In this document: positions 14,374 to 22,485 of the stretch, in pieces | Layout of the letters: the number at the start of each line of letters is the position of its first letter | Numbering within the stretch: position 1 is the first letter of the stretch | NCBI GenBank assembly: GCA_021847575.1 | Contig: JAJZQO010000026.1 | Location: 1 to 32,313 of the forward strand | Reading direction: 5' to 3' | Origin: Bacillota bacterium | GTDB lineage: Bacteria; Bacillota; Sulfobacillia; JAJZYS01; JAJYTV01 | DNA: 32,313 nucleotides | Translations under genes and position numbers: made by a program | Notes under the pieces: generated by a model | Databases searched by the model: none | Seen by the model: only the letters and a program-made list of their open reading frames with translations | Told to the model about the DNA's origin: nothing

Positions 14374-15483
14374 ATGCCCGACGGGAAGCGGCCCAAAGGC
14401 TCATGTCTCGCAGTACAGGTGACGCCGGGACAGGCGCACAGCGCCAGGATCGGCTACGAGCCCCGGCAGGAGCCGGGCCAGGGAGAAGTGGCCCTCACAG
14501 TGCTCGAGTGTGGCATCTGCGGTACCGACGCGGAGATCGAACAAGGACTCTACGGTGCCGCGCCGCCAGGCGAAGACCACCTGGTGCCGGGACACGAGTC
14601 GCTCTGCGAAGTGGCGGCTCTGGGACCGGGCGTGACCGGCTTCTCACCCGGCGACCTTGCGGTGCCCATCGTGCGGCGGCCCTGCCCGGAGAACTGCGAT
14701 CCCTGCAGTCGTGGGCGATGGGACATGTGCCTCACGGGCCACTACGCGGAGCGTGGCATCTCGCGCCTGCACGGCATGCTGCGCGAATGCCTGACCGACG
14801 AGGCGGCCCGCTGCGTGCAGGTGCCCAAGGACCTTCGTGGGGTAGGAGTACTCGTTGAGCCGCTTAGCATCGTGGAGAAGGCGATCGGCGAGACGATGCT
14901 GATCCAGGAGCGCAGGGGTGTCCGGCCGTTGCGGGCGCTCGTCACGGGAGCCGGGCCGATCGGACTGCTCGCGACGCTGTGCTTGCGCAGCCGAGGTCTT
15001 GAGGTCACCGTGCTTGACCAGCGACCGCAGGCAAGCCCCAAGGCTCGCATCGCGACGGCGGCCGGGGCCCGCTACATAGATGACCTGCAAGAGCCTCTCG
15101 AGCGCGCGACAGCTGGCGAGGCGTTCGACCTGGTGCTTGAGGCAAGCGGTTTCGCGCCGCTTGTGTTTCGTGCGCTGCGCCGTCTCGGGCGCAACGGCGC
15201 CATGGTGCTGACAGGTGTCACGGCGGGCCACCACACCATCCCGATCGATGTCGATGCCATGAACCAGGAGATGGTCCTTGAGAACCAGGTGCTGTTCGGC
15301 TCGGTAAATGCGGCAAGGCAGCACTACGAGTCCGCCGTTCAGGACCTGCTCGCCTGGGAGACGGATTTCCCGGGCCTCGCCGGGCAGCTCATCACCGCCC
15401 GCCATCCGCTTGGGTCGTTCCAGGAGGCGCTCTCGAAGGACTCGGATGGCATCAAGTCGGTGGTGGAGGTGACGGGCTCGTGA
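14374..15483 (+). CDS. Zinc-dependent glucose (aldose) dehydrogenase
   Basis: 369 residues, a medium-chain dehydrogenase of the glucose dehydrogenase group known from Sulfolobus, Thermoplasma and Haloferax. It oxidises glucose or galactose to the lactone with NAD(P). Catalytic-zinc ligands are C46 (CGICGTD) and H74-E75 (GHE). A structural-zinc set of four Cys is at about 104, 108, 111 and 119. The Rossmann motif GAGPIGLLA is at about 202-210. ATG 14374 is preferred over an upstream ATG at 14341 because GGGAGG lies at 14363-14368. It overlaps the GH15 gene by 4 bases, a pairing that suggests released glucose is oxidised by the non-phosphorylated Entner-Doudoroff route. Cofactor preference cannot be read. 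Confidence 0.9.
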   Translation: MPDGKRPKGSCLAVQVTPGQAHSARIGYEPRQEPGQGEVALTVLECGICGTDAEIEQGLYGAAPPGEDHLVPGHESLCEVAALGPGVTGFSPGDLAVPIVRRPCPENCDPCSRGRWDMCLTGHYAERGISRLHGMLRECLTDEAARCVQVPKDLRGVGVLVEPLSIVEKAIGETMLIQERRGVRPLRALVTGAGPIGLLATLCLRSRGLEVTVLDQRPQASPKARIATAAGARYIDDLQEPLERATAGEAFDLVLEASGFAPLVFRALRRLGRNGAMVLTGVTAGHHTIPIDVDAMNQEMVLENQVLFGSVNAARQHYESAVQDLLAWETDFPGLAGQLITARHPLGSFQEALSKDSDGIKSVVEVTGS

Positions 15484-17306
15484 AGTTCTACGGCTTTATC
15501 TCGAACGGCAGCACCGCGGCCCTCATCGACCCTTACGGGTCCGTGGACTGGCTGCCATTGCCGCGCTTCGACAGCCCTTCCGTCTTCACGCGTCTTCTCG
15601 GCGGCGATGACGCGGGCATGTGCTCGATCGTGCCAACCGAAGCCTGCACGGCGAGCCAGGCCTACGTCGAGGGAACGAACATCCTGCGTACCACCCTCTC
15701 GTGCGGGAATGGGCGCCTGGAGATTACGGACTTCCTGTCCGTGGGGAGGTCAGAACTCAGGCGACTCGTGCGCAGCGACGTGCCGTTCGAAGTACACCTT
15801 AGGCCGCGCTTCGGCTATGGTCTCGTGGCGCCCGCCGTATCACCCGACAACCGAGGGGTCCTCTTTCGGAACCCCCTTGGCGAGGAGGCCCTCCTCTTTA
15901 CCATCGGCAGCCACAGTGGAACGCAGGTGTTGTTTGAGGACGCTCTTTCGGGAATGTGGCGTCTGCCGAAGGGAAGCTACGATATCATCCTGCGCTACGT
16001 CGGCGACAGCCGCCGCGATCTCACGGAAACAGCCCAAGCGGTCGCCCAGGAGGCTTTGCAGGCGGAAGAGGACCTGGCCGCGGAAAGGGAGCACCGCACC
16101 TACCAAAACAACCTGCGGTACTGGCGCAACACCACGCGCCTGAACTACGACGGTCCCTTCCGCAAGGCTGTCGAGCGTTCGCTGCTGGTGCTGCGGGGCC
16201 TTACCTATCGCACCACCGGCGCGCTCATCGCCGCTCCGACAACATCCCTGCCTGAACTGCCCGGAGGTAGCCGGCAGTGGGACTACCGCTTCGCCTGGAT
16301 CAGGGACGGCGCCTATAGCGCCGAGGCTCTGCTGTCGGCAGGCGACCGCGCGGCGACGCGGCGCTTCATCGCCTTCATGCTGGAGTGCGTCGACCTGCAG
16401 GGCAAGCCGTTCCAGGCGCCTTTCTTCCATGTCGACGGCACCCTGATCCGCGGCGAGCGCGATCTCGACTGGCTGCGGGGCTTTCTCGACTCGCGGCCCT
16501 GCCGCGAGGGCAACGCCGCGACAGGACAGCTGCAGTTGGACATCGAGGGCGATTTCCTCTGGGTCGTCTACCGCTACATCAAAGAGTCCGGTGACAAGGA
16601 GAGCCTTTCGGCCTGGTGGCAACTGATCAGGGCGATCGTCGACTGGGTTGCGGAGAACTGGCAAGTAGCCGATGCGAGCCTTTGGGAGTTCAGGGGCCAG
16701 GACGCCCAGTACACCCATTCGAAGCTGATGTGCTGGGTGGCGCTGCACTACGGGGCCGAACTGGCCACCATGGCTTCCGAAGACGCGCTCGCCCTCGCCC
16801 GCAAGTGGCAGGCGACGGCGGAGCAGGTGCGCCGGGCAATCGAGGAGAGGGGTTTCGACCACAGGTCCGGCCACTATACGCAGGCGTTCGGGGACGGCGG
16901 CAAACTCGATGCGGCCCTTCTCATGCTGCCGCTCTACGGCTACTGCGACGCCCGGGAGGAGCGCTTCGAGTCGACGCTCGCCGCGATCGAGCGCGAACTC
17001 GTACACGGCCACTGGGTCTACCGCTACGCCTCCGACATGCTCGGCGCGGCCGCCTTTCCCTTCGTGCTCTCGACCTCGCACCTAGCAAGGGTCCACATCC
17101 TGCGCGGAGAGCTTGATCGCGCGGAGGAGCTGTTGCGCGGCCTGATCGGCAGCGCCACAGACCTCGGCCTCCTGGCCGAGCATTGCGATATGGAATCCGG
17201 CAACCCGCGCGGCAACTTCCCCCAGGCGTTCTCACACCTCGGCATTGTCATGGCCGCCGTAGAACTTGACGCTGCGCGCCAAAGGCTACGGATGGAACGC
17301 AAATAG
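15480..17306 (+). CDS. Glycoside hydrolase family 15 (glucoamylase/trehalase)
   Basis: 608 residues, full length for the bacterial and archaeal GH15 group, with an N-terminal beta-sandwich (GFISNGSTAALIDPYGSVDWLPLPRFDSPSVFTRLL) and a C-terminal alpha/alpha barrel. Active-site regions are SRQWDYRFAWIRDGAYS (about 263-280), LWEFRGQDAQYTHSKLMCW (about 401-419, likely acid Glu at about 402) and MESGNPRGNFPQAFSHLG (about 570-587, likely base Glu). There is no signal peptide, so it acts inside the cell on trehalose, maltodextrin or a similar glucoside. GTG 15480 overlaps the dehydrogenase stop by 4 bases. The exact substrate is not decided by the sequence; several enzymes with this layout are trehalases. 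Confidence 0.92.
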   Translation: MKFYGFISNGSTAALIDPYGSVDWLPLPRFDSPSVFTRLLGGDDAGMCSIVPTEACTASQAYVEGTNILRTTLSCGNGRLEITDFLSVGRSELRRLVRSDVPFEVHLRPRFGYGLVAPAVSPDNRGVLFRNPLGEEALLFTIGSHSGTQVLFEDALSGMWRLPKGSYDIILRYVGDSRRDLTETAQAVAQEALQAEEDLAAEREHRTYQNNLRYWRNTTRLNYDGPFRKAVERSLLVLRGLTYRTTGALIAAPTTSLPELPGGSRQWDYRFAWIRDGAYSAEALLSAGDRAATRRFIAFMLECVDLQGKPFQAPFFHVDGTLIRGERDLDWLRGFLDSRPCREGNAATGQLQLDIEGDFLWVVYRYIKESGDKESLSAWWQLIRAIVDWVAENWQVADASLWEFRGQDAQYTHSKLMCWVALHYGAELATMASEDALALARKWQATAEQVRRAIEERGFDHRSGHYTQAFGDGGKLDAALLMLPLYGYCDAREERFESTLAAIERELVHGHWVYRYASDMLGAAAFPFVLSTSHLARVHILRGELDRAEELLRGLIGSATDLGLLAEHCDMESGNPRGNFPQAFSHLGIVMAAVELDAARQRLRMERK

Positions 17307-17361
17307 GCTTTTTGCCAACCGCGCAGGTACGTCTGACACACCAATACGGGCAAGTGTAGCG

Positions 17362-17390
17362 TTCCGCAATCAAGGTGGCTCTTCTATACT
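17362..17390 (+). promoter_or_regulatory. Possible promoter before the phosphodiester glycosidase
   Basis: TATACT (17385-17390) is a good -10 box. TTCCGC (17362-17367), 17 nt upstream, is a poor -35. The predicted start would leave a leader of about 90 nt before 17489. Confidence 0.4.
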
Positions 17391-17488
17391 GTGGGGGCCT
17401 CCTCATGTCTCCCTGGGAAACGTGGGATAGCATCGAGAGTAGCCCCGCAACAAGCTGACTCGGCGGGCGTTCACGTAAAGGCGGGAAG

Positions 17489-19180
17489 TTGGTGCCGAGA
17501 CATCTATCGCGGCGCGGAAGGCATCGCGCGCCACTGAGGGTCGCGGTTCCTATGGTGCTGGCACTTGGTGGGCTGGCCCTCTTGTTGCGCCCGATCCTCG
17601 CGTCAGCGAACACCGTCTCGCTCAATTCAGCATTGCCCGGGGAAGTGGCGCACCTCCTCCCGCAGGGCGTCACGATCCTGCGTTCCCGGACACTTCCGCT
17701 TGTCGTCGCGCTCGCTGCCGGCTATGAGCCCCAAGCGGCGCTGATGGACGCGAGCGTCAAGGGAGCGCCGCCTCGCGTCTACCCCCTGTCCCTCGCCTGG
17801 AGTGGCGGCAGGCTTGGCTCTGTGCTCATCGGCAAGCCGCGTGCCGCCGCGGGCTCCGCGGATTACGGGCTCGGCGCATCGGATGGGTATGCATACTACG
17901 CCACGGCGGTTGGGCGTCAGTTTCAGACCGTCACACTGACCAGAGGCGGTACGCAGGACTGGCTTTTCGCTTTGGGTGACCCCGCTGAGGAAGTGCGGCT
18001 GACACCGGGGAAGAACGCTCTGCAGGTTGCCTACCTCGTGGGACGCCAATGGCGGCAGGGCGTCATAAGCCTTGGTCAAGCCGGCCCCCGCAGCGCGTCC
18101 AAAGCCTTGCGAGCCGTCGAAACCAGCACCGCGAGCGGGAACTCTGTGTTCATACGCCTGGTCGAAAGTGTTCGGCAGCATTTGGGCAGCGGCATCGTAG
18201 CCGCGATCGAGGACCTCTACTACAATCTTGCGGACAGCGCGCAGCGCATCGTCTTCCACTTGAGCGGACAGCGTGCCGGCACTCCGACCCTGGCGGCCTT
18301 GCCTGGCAAGCCTGCCGGCCACTCGGAGGCCGTCCCCGACCTGCCGAAAAACATCACTCTGCCCGCAGGCTGGCCGGCCGCCGCTGGAGAGGGAGTCTGG
18401 CACGGCGTCGGGCCCCTCGTCCACGGTCACCCCGCGATGGAGGAGACGTTCCTGCACCCTGATCCCCAGCGGCCCTGGGCGACTTCCTACCTCGTGTGGA
18501 TCGACCCACGTCTGCTCACGGTGCACTACCAGACAGGTCTCCACGAGCCTGTTGCGGCTTCAGGCGTTCATGGCCCCGGCCTTCTGCCGACCGATCCGGC
18601 CGAACTGCGCCACGTGGTCGCGGCCTTCAACTCGGGTTTCAAGACAGGCGCAACGCCCTTCGGCGCGATGCTGGACGGCGAACTGCTCGACCCGCCCGTC
18701 AACGGCGTAGCGACATTCGCCATCTACCGAGGCGGCAGAGTCGCCCTTGGCGCGTGGGGAAGTGCTTCGGTGCCCCGCAAGGGCATCGTCTCGTTCCGGC
18801 AGAACCTGCCGCTGATCGAGGCGGGCGGCGTCGCCAGCCCGTTGCTCGGCGACCCGAGCGCTTGGGGTGTCGTCGTGGGAAACTCCACCTATGTTTGGCG
18901 CTCCGGCCTCGGCATCACACCCGCTGGCGATCTGATCTACGTGGCGGGCAATCCACTTTCCGCCTATACGCTCGCGAACACCTTCGTTGCGGCCGGTGCG
19001 GTGCGGGCCATGCAGCTCGACATCAATGCCTACTGGGCGACGTTCAACTTCTACAGGTGGGTTGGCCGGAACAGTTCGGGCCATCTCGTCGGCACCAAGC
19101 TCACCCCCGCGATCGAGCGGTCGGCAGACCGCTACCTTACGCCAGACACCCGCGACTTCTTCTACCTTACGCTGCCATGA
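17489..19180 (+). CDS. Exported phosphodiester glycosidase (NAGPA domain) protein
   Basis: 563 residues. A basic N-terminus is followed by a signal anchor (about 16-40) ending in ASA. The C-terminal half (about 300-563) is a NAGPA/DUF2233 domain: VVAAFNSGFKTGATPFGAML, NGVATFAIYRGGRVALGAWG, GLGITPAGDLIYVAGNPLS and AMQLDINAYWATFNFY are its typical blocks. Such enzymes cleave GlcNAc-phosphodiesters, in bacteria probably exopolysaccharide or wall-linked sugars. The first 300 residues are not recognised; they contain a helical, possibly amphipathic segment around 215-255. The start is TTG 17489 or GTG 17492, with AAAGGCGGG upstream. The stop overlaps an ATG (ATGA) of a short unconvincing frame. 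Confidence 0.85.
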   Translation: MVPRHLSRRGRHRAPLRVAVPMVLALGGLALLLRPILASANTVSLNSALPGEVAHLLPQGVTILRSRTLPLVVALAAGYEPQAALMDASVKGAPPRVYPLSLAWSGGRLGSVLIGKPRAAAGSADYGLGASDGYAYYATAVGRQFQTVTLTRGGTQDWLFALGDPAEEVRLTPGKNALQVAYLVGRQWRQGVISLGQAGPRSASKALRAVETSTASGNSVFIRLVESVRQHLGSGIVAAIEDLYYNLADSAQRIVFHLSGQRAGTPTLAALPGKPAGHSEAVPDLPKNITLPAGWPAAAGEGVWHGVGPLVHGHPAMEETFLHPDPQRPWATSYLVWIDPRLLTVHYQTGLHEPVAASGVHGPGLLPTDPAELRHVVAAFNSGFKTGATPFGAMLDGELLDPPVNGVATFAIYRGGRVALGAWGSASVPRKGIVSFRQNLPLIEAGGVASPLLGDPSAWGVVVGNSTYVWRSGLGITPAGDLIYVAGNPLSAYTLANTFVAAGAVRAMQLDINAYWATFNFYRWVGRNSSGHLVGTKLTPAIERSADRYLTPDTRDFFYLTLP

Positions 19181-19500
19181 CGCGTCCAGGCAGGGAGGCG
19201 GCGCAGCCGTTGCCGCATGAGGCGGGACGGATGCTCGACTTCGCAGGCTGGGGACAGGCCGTGGTCAGCATGCGGAGGTGTTGCGGCCTGAACGGCAACG
19301 CTGTCTCGAGGCGGGTTTGGCGGGCTTGGGCATGCCGCGCGTCGGGTCGGGGCAGGTGAGCTGGATGCCGAAAGGGAAGATCGCCACCCCTAGGGCTACG
19401 CGCGTGCACGTTCTGGCGATGCGGCCGGTGATGCTTTCGCTGCGGCTTTTGCCCGAGTTTGCATTCAACCGCCTGGACATCTAGGGAGGAGACGACGGGC
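19181..19500. other. Possible decayed small gene between glycosidase and UbiA
   Basis: About 320 bases with two overlapping short frames on the plus strand: 19177-19359 (60 residues, starting with an ATGA overlap) and 19278-19484 (68 residues, ending 16 bases before the next start). The second has GC-rich third positions and could be the tail of a gene whose front is in the other frame, which would imply a frameshift near 19270-19290. Neither part is recognised. The strong AGGGAGGAG before ATG 19501 belongs to the next gene. Confidence 0.3.
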
Positions 19501-20055
19501 ATGGCCTACCCCATCCCCGGCATCGCCCGGCAAGCGACGCAGCCAGCGCCCGCTTTGGCGCTTTGGCGCCTGAGGCGGCCCAGGCAGTGGGTCAAGAACC
19601 TGCTCGTCTTTGCCCCGCTGATCTTCGCCGAGGACTTTCTCCACCTCTCGACATGGCCCCCGACCATATACGCGTTCGCGGCGTTCTGCCTGCCGTCGAG
19701 CGCCATCTATACCGCGAACGACTGGCACGACAGGGAGGAGGACGGACGCCACCCAAAGAAGCGCTCGCGCCCGCTCGCAAGCGGACAGGCGTCCCTCAGG
19801 GCGGCCGCTTGGCTGCCGGGCCTGCTGCTTGCCCTGGGCCTTGCGCTCGCCTACCCCAGCAGCCCGACTGTCATGCTGACGATCCCTTTCGTCATCTACG
19901 GCCTCTTCCGCTACCTCTACCTGCTGAGCGCGAACGACCGTGCCGAAAATCCGGACGAGCTGCTCGTCGCCGATTGGCCGACGCTCCTCAATCTTGGTCT
20001 TTGGGGGATCACTGTCGTCATCATGTTCGTCCTTGATCGGCAGGGGATGCTGTGA
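19501..20055 (+). CDS. UbiA-family prenyltransferase, internally deleted
   Basis: 184 residues against roughly 290 for the family. The front matches decaprenyl-phosphate phosphoribosyltransferase-type UbiA proteins: LRRPRQWVKNLLVFAPLIFA, then the Asp-rich YTANDWHDREEDGRHPKKR (about 70-88) and RPLASGQASLRAA. From residue about 120 it jumps straight to the family's C-terminal end, TIPFVIYGLFRYLYLL then DELLVADWPTLLNLGLWGI. About 100 middle residues, including the second Asp motif, are missing without loss of frame. The junction is near 19855-19875. ATG 19501 has AGGGAGGAG upstream. With one Asp motif gone the protein should not be a normal prenyltransferase; it may be dead or reassigned. Confidence 0.8.
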   Translation: MAYPIPGIARQATQPAPALALWRLRRPRQWVKNLLVFAPLIFAEDFLHLSTWPPTIYAFAAFCLPSSAIYTANDWHDREEDGRHPKKRSRPLASGQASLRAAAWLPGLLLALGLALAYPSSPTVMLTIPFVIYGLFRYLYLLSANDRAENPDELLVADWPTLLNLGLWGITVVIMFVLDRQGML

Positions 20056-20543
20056 GGCCCATCCAGGCGGTTCGCGGGATCCAAGACCTGCCGCTCGAAC
20101 AACTCCGGGGTGCGGGTGTCGTCGGCTTCATACTCGACCTTGACAACACGCTCGTTCCGCCAGGCAGCGACGAGGTGCCAGGCGAGACGCGGCGCTTCCT
20201 CGCAGACCTTCGTCGTCTGGGCCTCCTTTCGGTCATCGTTTCGAACGCCCGCAGCGAGCGCGCTGATCGGATGGGCCAAGCGCTGGGCCTGCCTGTCGTG
20301 AGCCGGGCGCGGAAACCTTTCGGCCGCGGCTACCGCAGGGCCCTCGGGCTCATGCGGCTGCCCGCAGCCAAGGTGGTTGCGGTCGGCGACCAGCTTCTCA
20401 CGGATGGCGCCGGCGCATGGCGACAAGGCATACCCCTATATCTTGTCGATCCCCTGTCGCACAGGGAAGCGTTCCTGCCCAGACTTGCCAGGCCCTTCGA
20501 CCGCGTCCTGCGCCGCCTCCTGTTCGGGCGCCGGGAGGTCTAG
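20052..20543 (+). CDS. YqeG-family HAD-IIIA phosphatase
   Basis: 163 residues, usual for YqeG. HAD motif I is DLDNTLVPPG (about 29-38). Motif II is IVSNARSERA, the motif III Lys is in SRARKPFGRGYRRAL and motif IV is VAVGDQLLTDG. YqeG proteins are related to phosphatidylglycerophosphate phosphatase GEP4, and the physiological substrate in bacteria is not settled. GTG 20052 overlaps the UbiA-like stop by 4 bases, so the pair is translationally coupled. It converges on the minus-strand methyltransferase with only 15 bases between; no terminator hairpin is visible in that gap. Confidence 0.9.
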   Translation: MRPIQAVRGIQDLPLEQLRGAGVVGFILDLDNTLVPPGSDEVPGETRRFLADLRRLGLLSVIVSNARSERADRMGQALGLPVVSRARKPFGRGYRRALGLMRLPAAKVVAVGDQLLTDGAGAWRQGIPLYLVDPLSHREAFLPRLARPFDRVLRRLLFGRREV

Positions 20544-20558
20544 AGGCGGCGCAAAGCC

Positions 20559-21365
20559 TCAGGCGGAAGCGCTCGCGAGGAAGAGCGGCAGCACGAGGCA
20601 GAGTCGGCCCGCGGCGGCGCGTGCTGCCTGCTCCTTGAGCCATGCGTCCACCTGGGACGGGGTCGCCATCCCCGCCGTGACCGCGGCTTTGGCTGCAGCC
20701 TCGAGCATTGGCTCCGCCTGGGGGTAGTCGGTGAGAATGTGCGTATGCACCGTGACATGGACATCGGCAAAGCCGACGTCGCGCATGAGGGCGTAGAACC
20801 GCCTGCCGATCAACGGGGACGCCACCGTCCCGGCCATCGCCTGCTTGAAGGCACTGGTCAGTCGGACGTCGTCCGCGTCGACGGCCCATAGCTCGTAATC
20901 CATGTCGAGAAGGGCGATACGGCCGCCGGGCCGCAGTACCCGCCTCGCCTCCCGCAAAGCCGCCAAGGGATCATGCAGGTGTTCGTAGACGCGCTCCGCG
21001 CGGTAACCGTCCTGGCTGTGGTCCGGGAAAGGGAGCGACGCGGCGGCAGCCTGGCAGAACTCGGCCTGCGGCACCTTTAACCTGGCGTGCTCGACCATGC
21101 TGCGGCTGGCGTCGACGCCGACGGCCGCGATGCCACGTTGCCGCAACAGATCCACCGCCGTCCCCGGGCCGCACCCGACTTCGATCATGGCCTGGCCTGC
21201 GGCAAGGCCTAGACGGGCGAAGGATTCCTCACGCATGGTCTGCAGCCAGGGAAGCTGTTCCACGCGTTCGAGAAACGCGATGAAGTGCCGGGGATCAGCC
21301 GCCGCATCGATGTCGCTGAACTGGTGGATGTCCACCGAGTTGCCGTCGCCGGTGGCGTCGAGCAA
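20559..21365 (-). CDS. Class I SAM-dependent methyltransferase
   Basis: 268 residues. The SAM-binding motif I is MIEVGCGPGTAVDLL (about 60-74), followed by VGVDASRSMVEHAR, the FPDHSQDGYRAERVYEHLHDP post-motif II/III region and RVLRPGGRIALLD. This is a UbiE/Methyltransf_11-type fold, and the substrate cannot be predicted. TTG 21365 is used because GAGGT lies 7 nt upstream. The gene begins 5 nt after the tag stop, so the two are co-transcribed. GTG 21335 (before DIHQF) is a possible alternative start. Confidence 0.88.
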   Translation of the reverse strand: MLDATGDGNSVDIHQFSDIDAAADPRHFIAFLERVEQLPWLQTMREESFARLGLAAGQAMIEVGCGPGTAVDLLRQRGIAAVGVDASRSMVEHARLKVPQAEFCQAAAASLPFPDHSQDGYRAERVYEHLHDPLAALREARRVLRPGGRIALLDMDYELWAVDADDVRLTSAFKQAMAGTVASPLIGRRFYALMRDVGFADVHVTVHTHILTDYPQAEPMLEAAAKAAVTAGMATPSQVDAWLKEQAARAAAGRLCLVLPLFLASASA

Positions 21366-21370
21366 AGGAG

Positions 21371-21955
21371 CTACCTCGCTTTCTTCCCGTATGCTGCGAG
21401 TTCGTCATGGCGGAAGCACTCGACGACATGGTCCATCACCATGCCGGTCGCTTGCATGAAGCTGTAGCAGATTGTCGGGCCGACGAAGCTGAAACCGTCC
21501 TGGCGCAGAGTTCGGCTCATCGCTTTCGCCTCGTCGCTCTCGGCGGGCAACTCCGCGAGGGCGCGCCAGCGGTTCACCCGCGGCCGACCGTCGACGAAGC
21601 GCCAGAGGTAATCCGAGAGCGATCCCGTCCTCTCCTGGATCGCAAGCACCTGTCGGGCGTTGACGATCGCCGAGCGGACCTTTAGGCGGTTGCGCACGAT
21701 GCCGGGATCTGCCAGCAGGCGTGCGACGTCCCTGTCCGTGAACCCTGCCACCAGCTCCGGCGCGAAACCCGCGAAAGCCCGCCGGTAGTGTTCCCGGCGG
21801 TGCAGGATGGTGCGCCAGCTGAGGCCGGCCTGCGCACCCTCCAGACAGAGGTATTCGAACAGCAGCCTGTCGCTATGCACCGGCACGCCCCACTCGCTGT
21901 CGTGGTAGGCGACGTAGAGCGGGTCGTCCTCAGGTACCCAGGCGCATCGCGTCAA
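21371..21955 (-). CDS. tag: DNA-3-methyladenine glycosylase I
   Basis: 194 residues, normal for Tag. It removes 3-methyladenine from alkylated DNA. RCAWVPEDDPLYVAYHDSEWG contains the conserved Cys and His of the zinc site and the YHDxEWG signature. LCLEGAQAGLSWRTILHRRE, FSFVGPTICYSFMQATGMV and the C-terminal zinc residues (DHVVECFRH) follow. The start is TTG 21955 with GGGGGAG about 7 nt upstream. It is the first gene of a two-gene unit with the methyltransferase; its promoter must lie in the 22-kb intergenic region. Confidence 0.93.
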   Translation of the reverse strand: MTRCAWVPEDDPLYVAYHDSEWGVPVHSDRLLFEYLCLEGAQAGLSWRTILHRREHYRRAFAGFAPELVAGFTDRDVARLLADPGIVRNRLKVRSAIVNARQVLAIQERTGSLSDYLWRFVDGRPRVNRWRALAELPAESDEAKAMSRTLRQDGFSFVGPTICYSFMQATGMVMDHVVECFRHDELAAYGKKAR

Positions 21956-22038
21956 AATGGACTCCCCCGGGAACTCAAATTCGTACCATTTTGCCGTTTA
22001 CCTGCGCAAAGCGGCAGGCACCGGGCCGGATCCCGGCG

Positions 22039-22075
22039 GGCGCCGAGCTCTCGCGTCCCAGGGGAACTCGGCGCC
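22039..22075. repeat. 9-bp perfect inverted repeat
   Basis: GGCGCCGAG (22039-22047) and CTCGGCGCC (22067-22075) are exact complements, separated by 19 nt. It is in the upstream region of tag. It could be an operator or a hairpin. Confidence 0.6.
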
Positions 22076-22217
22076 TCCAGGCATGCGGTGCGACCGATCC
22101 GGTCATAAGCTTCAGCAGTCCGGGCGGGTCCGGCGTCCGGGCAAGCCGAAGTCCCGCGTAAGGTTGCCGAGTTCGGGGCGATGGACGCGTGCCATCCGCC
22201 CTGAAGCACAGTGAGGC

Positions 22218-22245
22218 GCGCGCGGCGCCCCAAGGCGCCGCGCGC
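22218..22245. repeat. 12-bp perfect GC hairpin
   Basis: GCGCGCGGCGCC (22218-22229) pairs perfectly with GGCGCCGCGCGC (22234-22245) around CCAA. There is no T-run on either side. It is possibly a terminator between the minus-strand secretion operon ending at 22486 and the tag promoter. Confidence 0.7.
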
Positions 22246-22485
22246 TGCGATGGCGGGTACGATGCCAGGGCTGGCCGTGGTGGCCACCGGACCGGACGCG
22301 ACGGCGATGCGTCCCGTCCGCTTCTCACCGCCTCTGCCAACCAAGTCGCGTGGAGCGGGACCTGCTGCATCAAGCGGGAGGGTCCGGCGGGAAGGCTGCC
22401 CAAAGCAAGTTGAAGATAGCGCCGGAGCAGGGACCGCGCATCGTCCGTAAGCCCTTTTTCGCGGCCGCTGGGCCCCGTCCCGATG

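Larger units (their letters stand above)
21956..22485. other. 530-base intergenic region with strong inverted repeats
   Basis: No convincing gene on either strand: the open frames have poor composition and no start sites with a good ribosome binding site. Two perfect inverted repeats stand out, 22039-22075 and 22218-22245. It should contain the tag promoter and the terminator of the secretion operon ending at 22486. A structured RNA is possible but I recognise none. Confidence 0.5.

Noticed and set aside
21952-22403. Minus-strand frames of 130 and 142 codons upstream of tag
   Set aside because: Two frames overlap each other, are Arg/Pro/Ala-rich without motif and lack a ribosome binding site.
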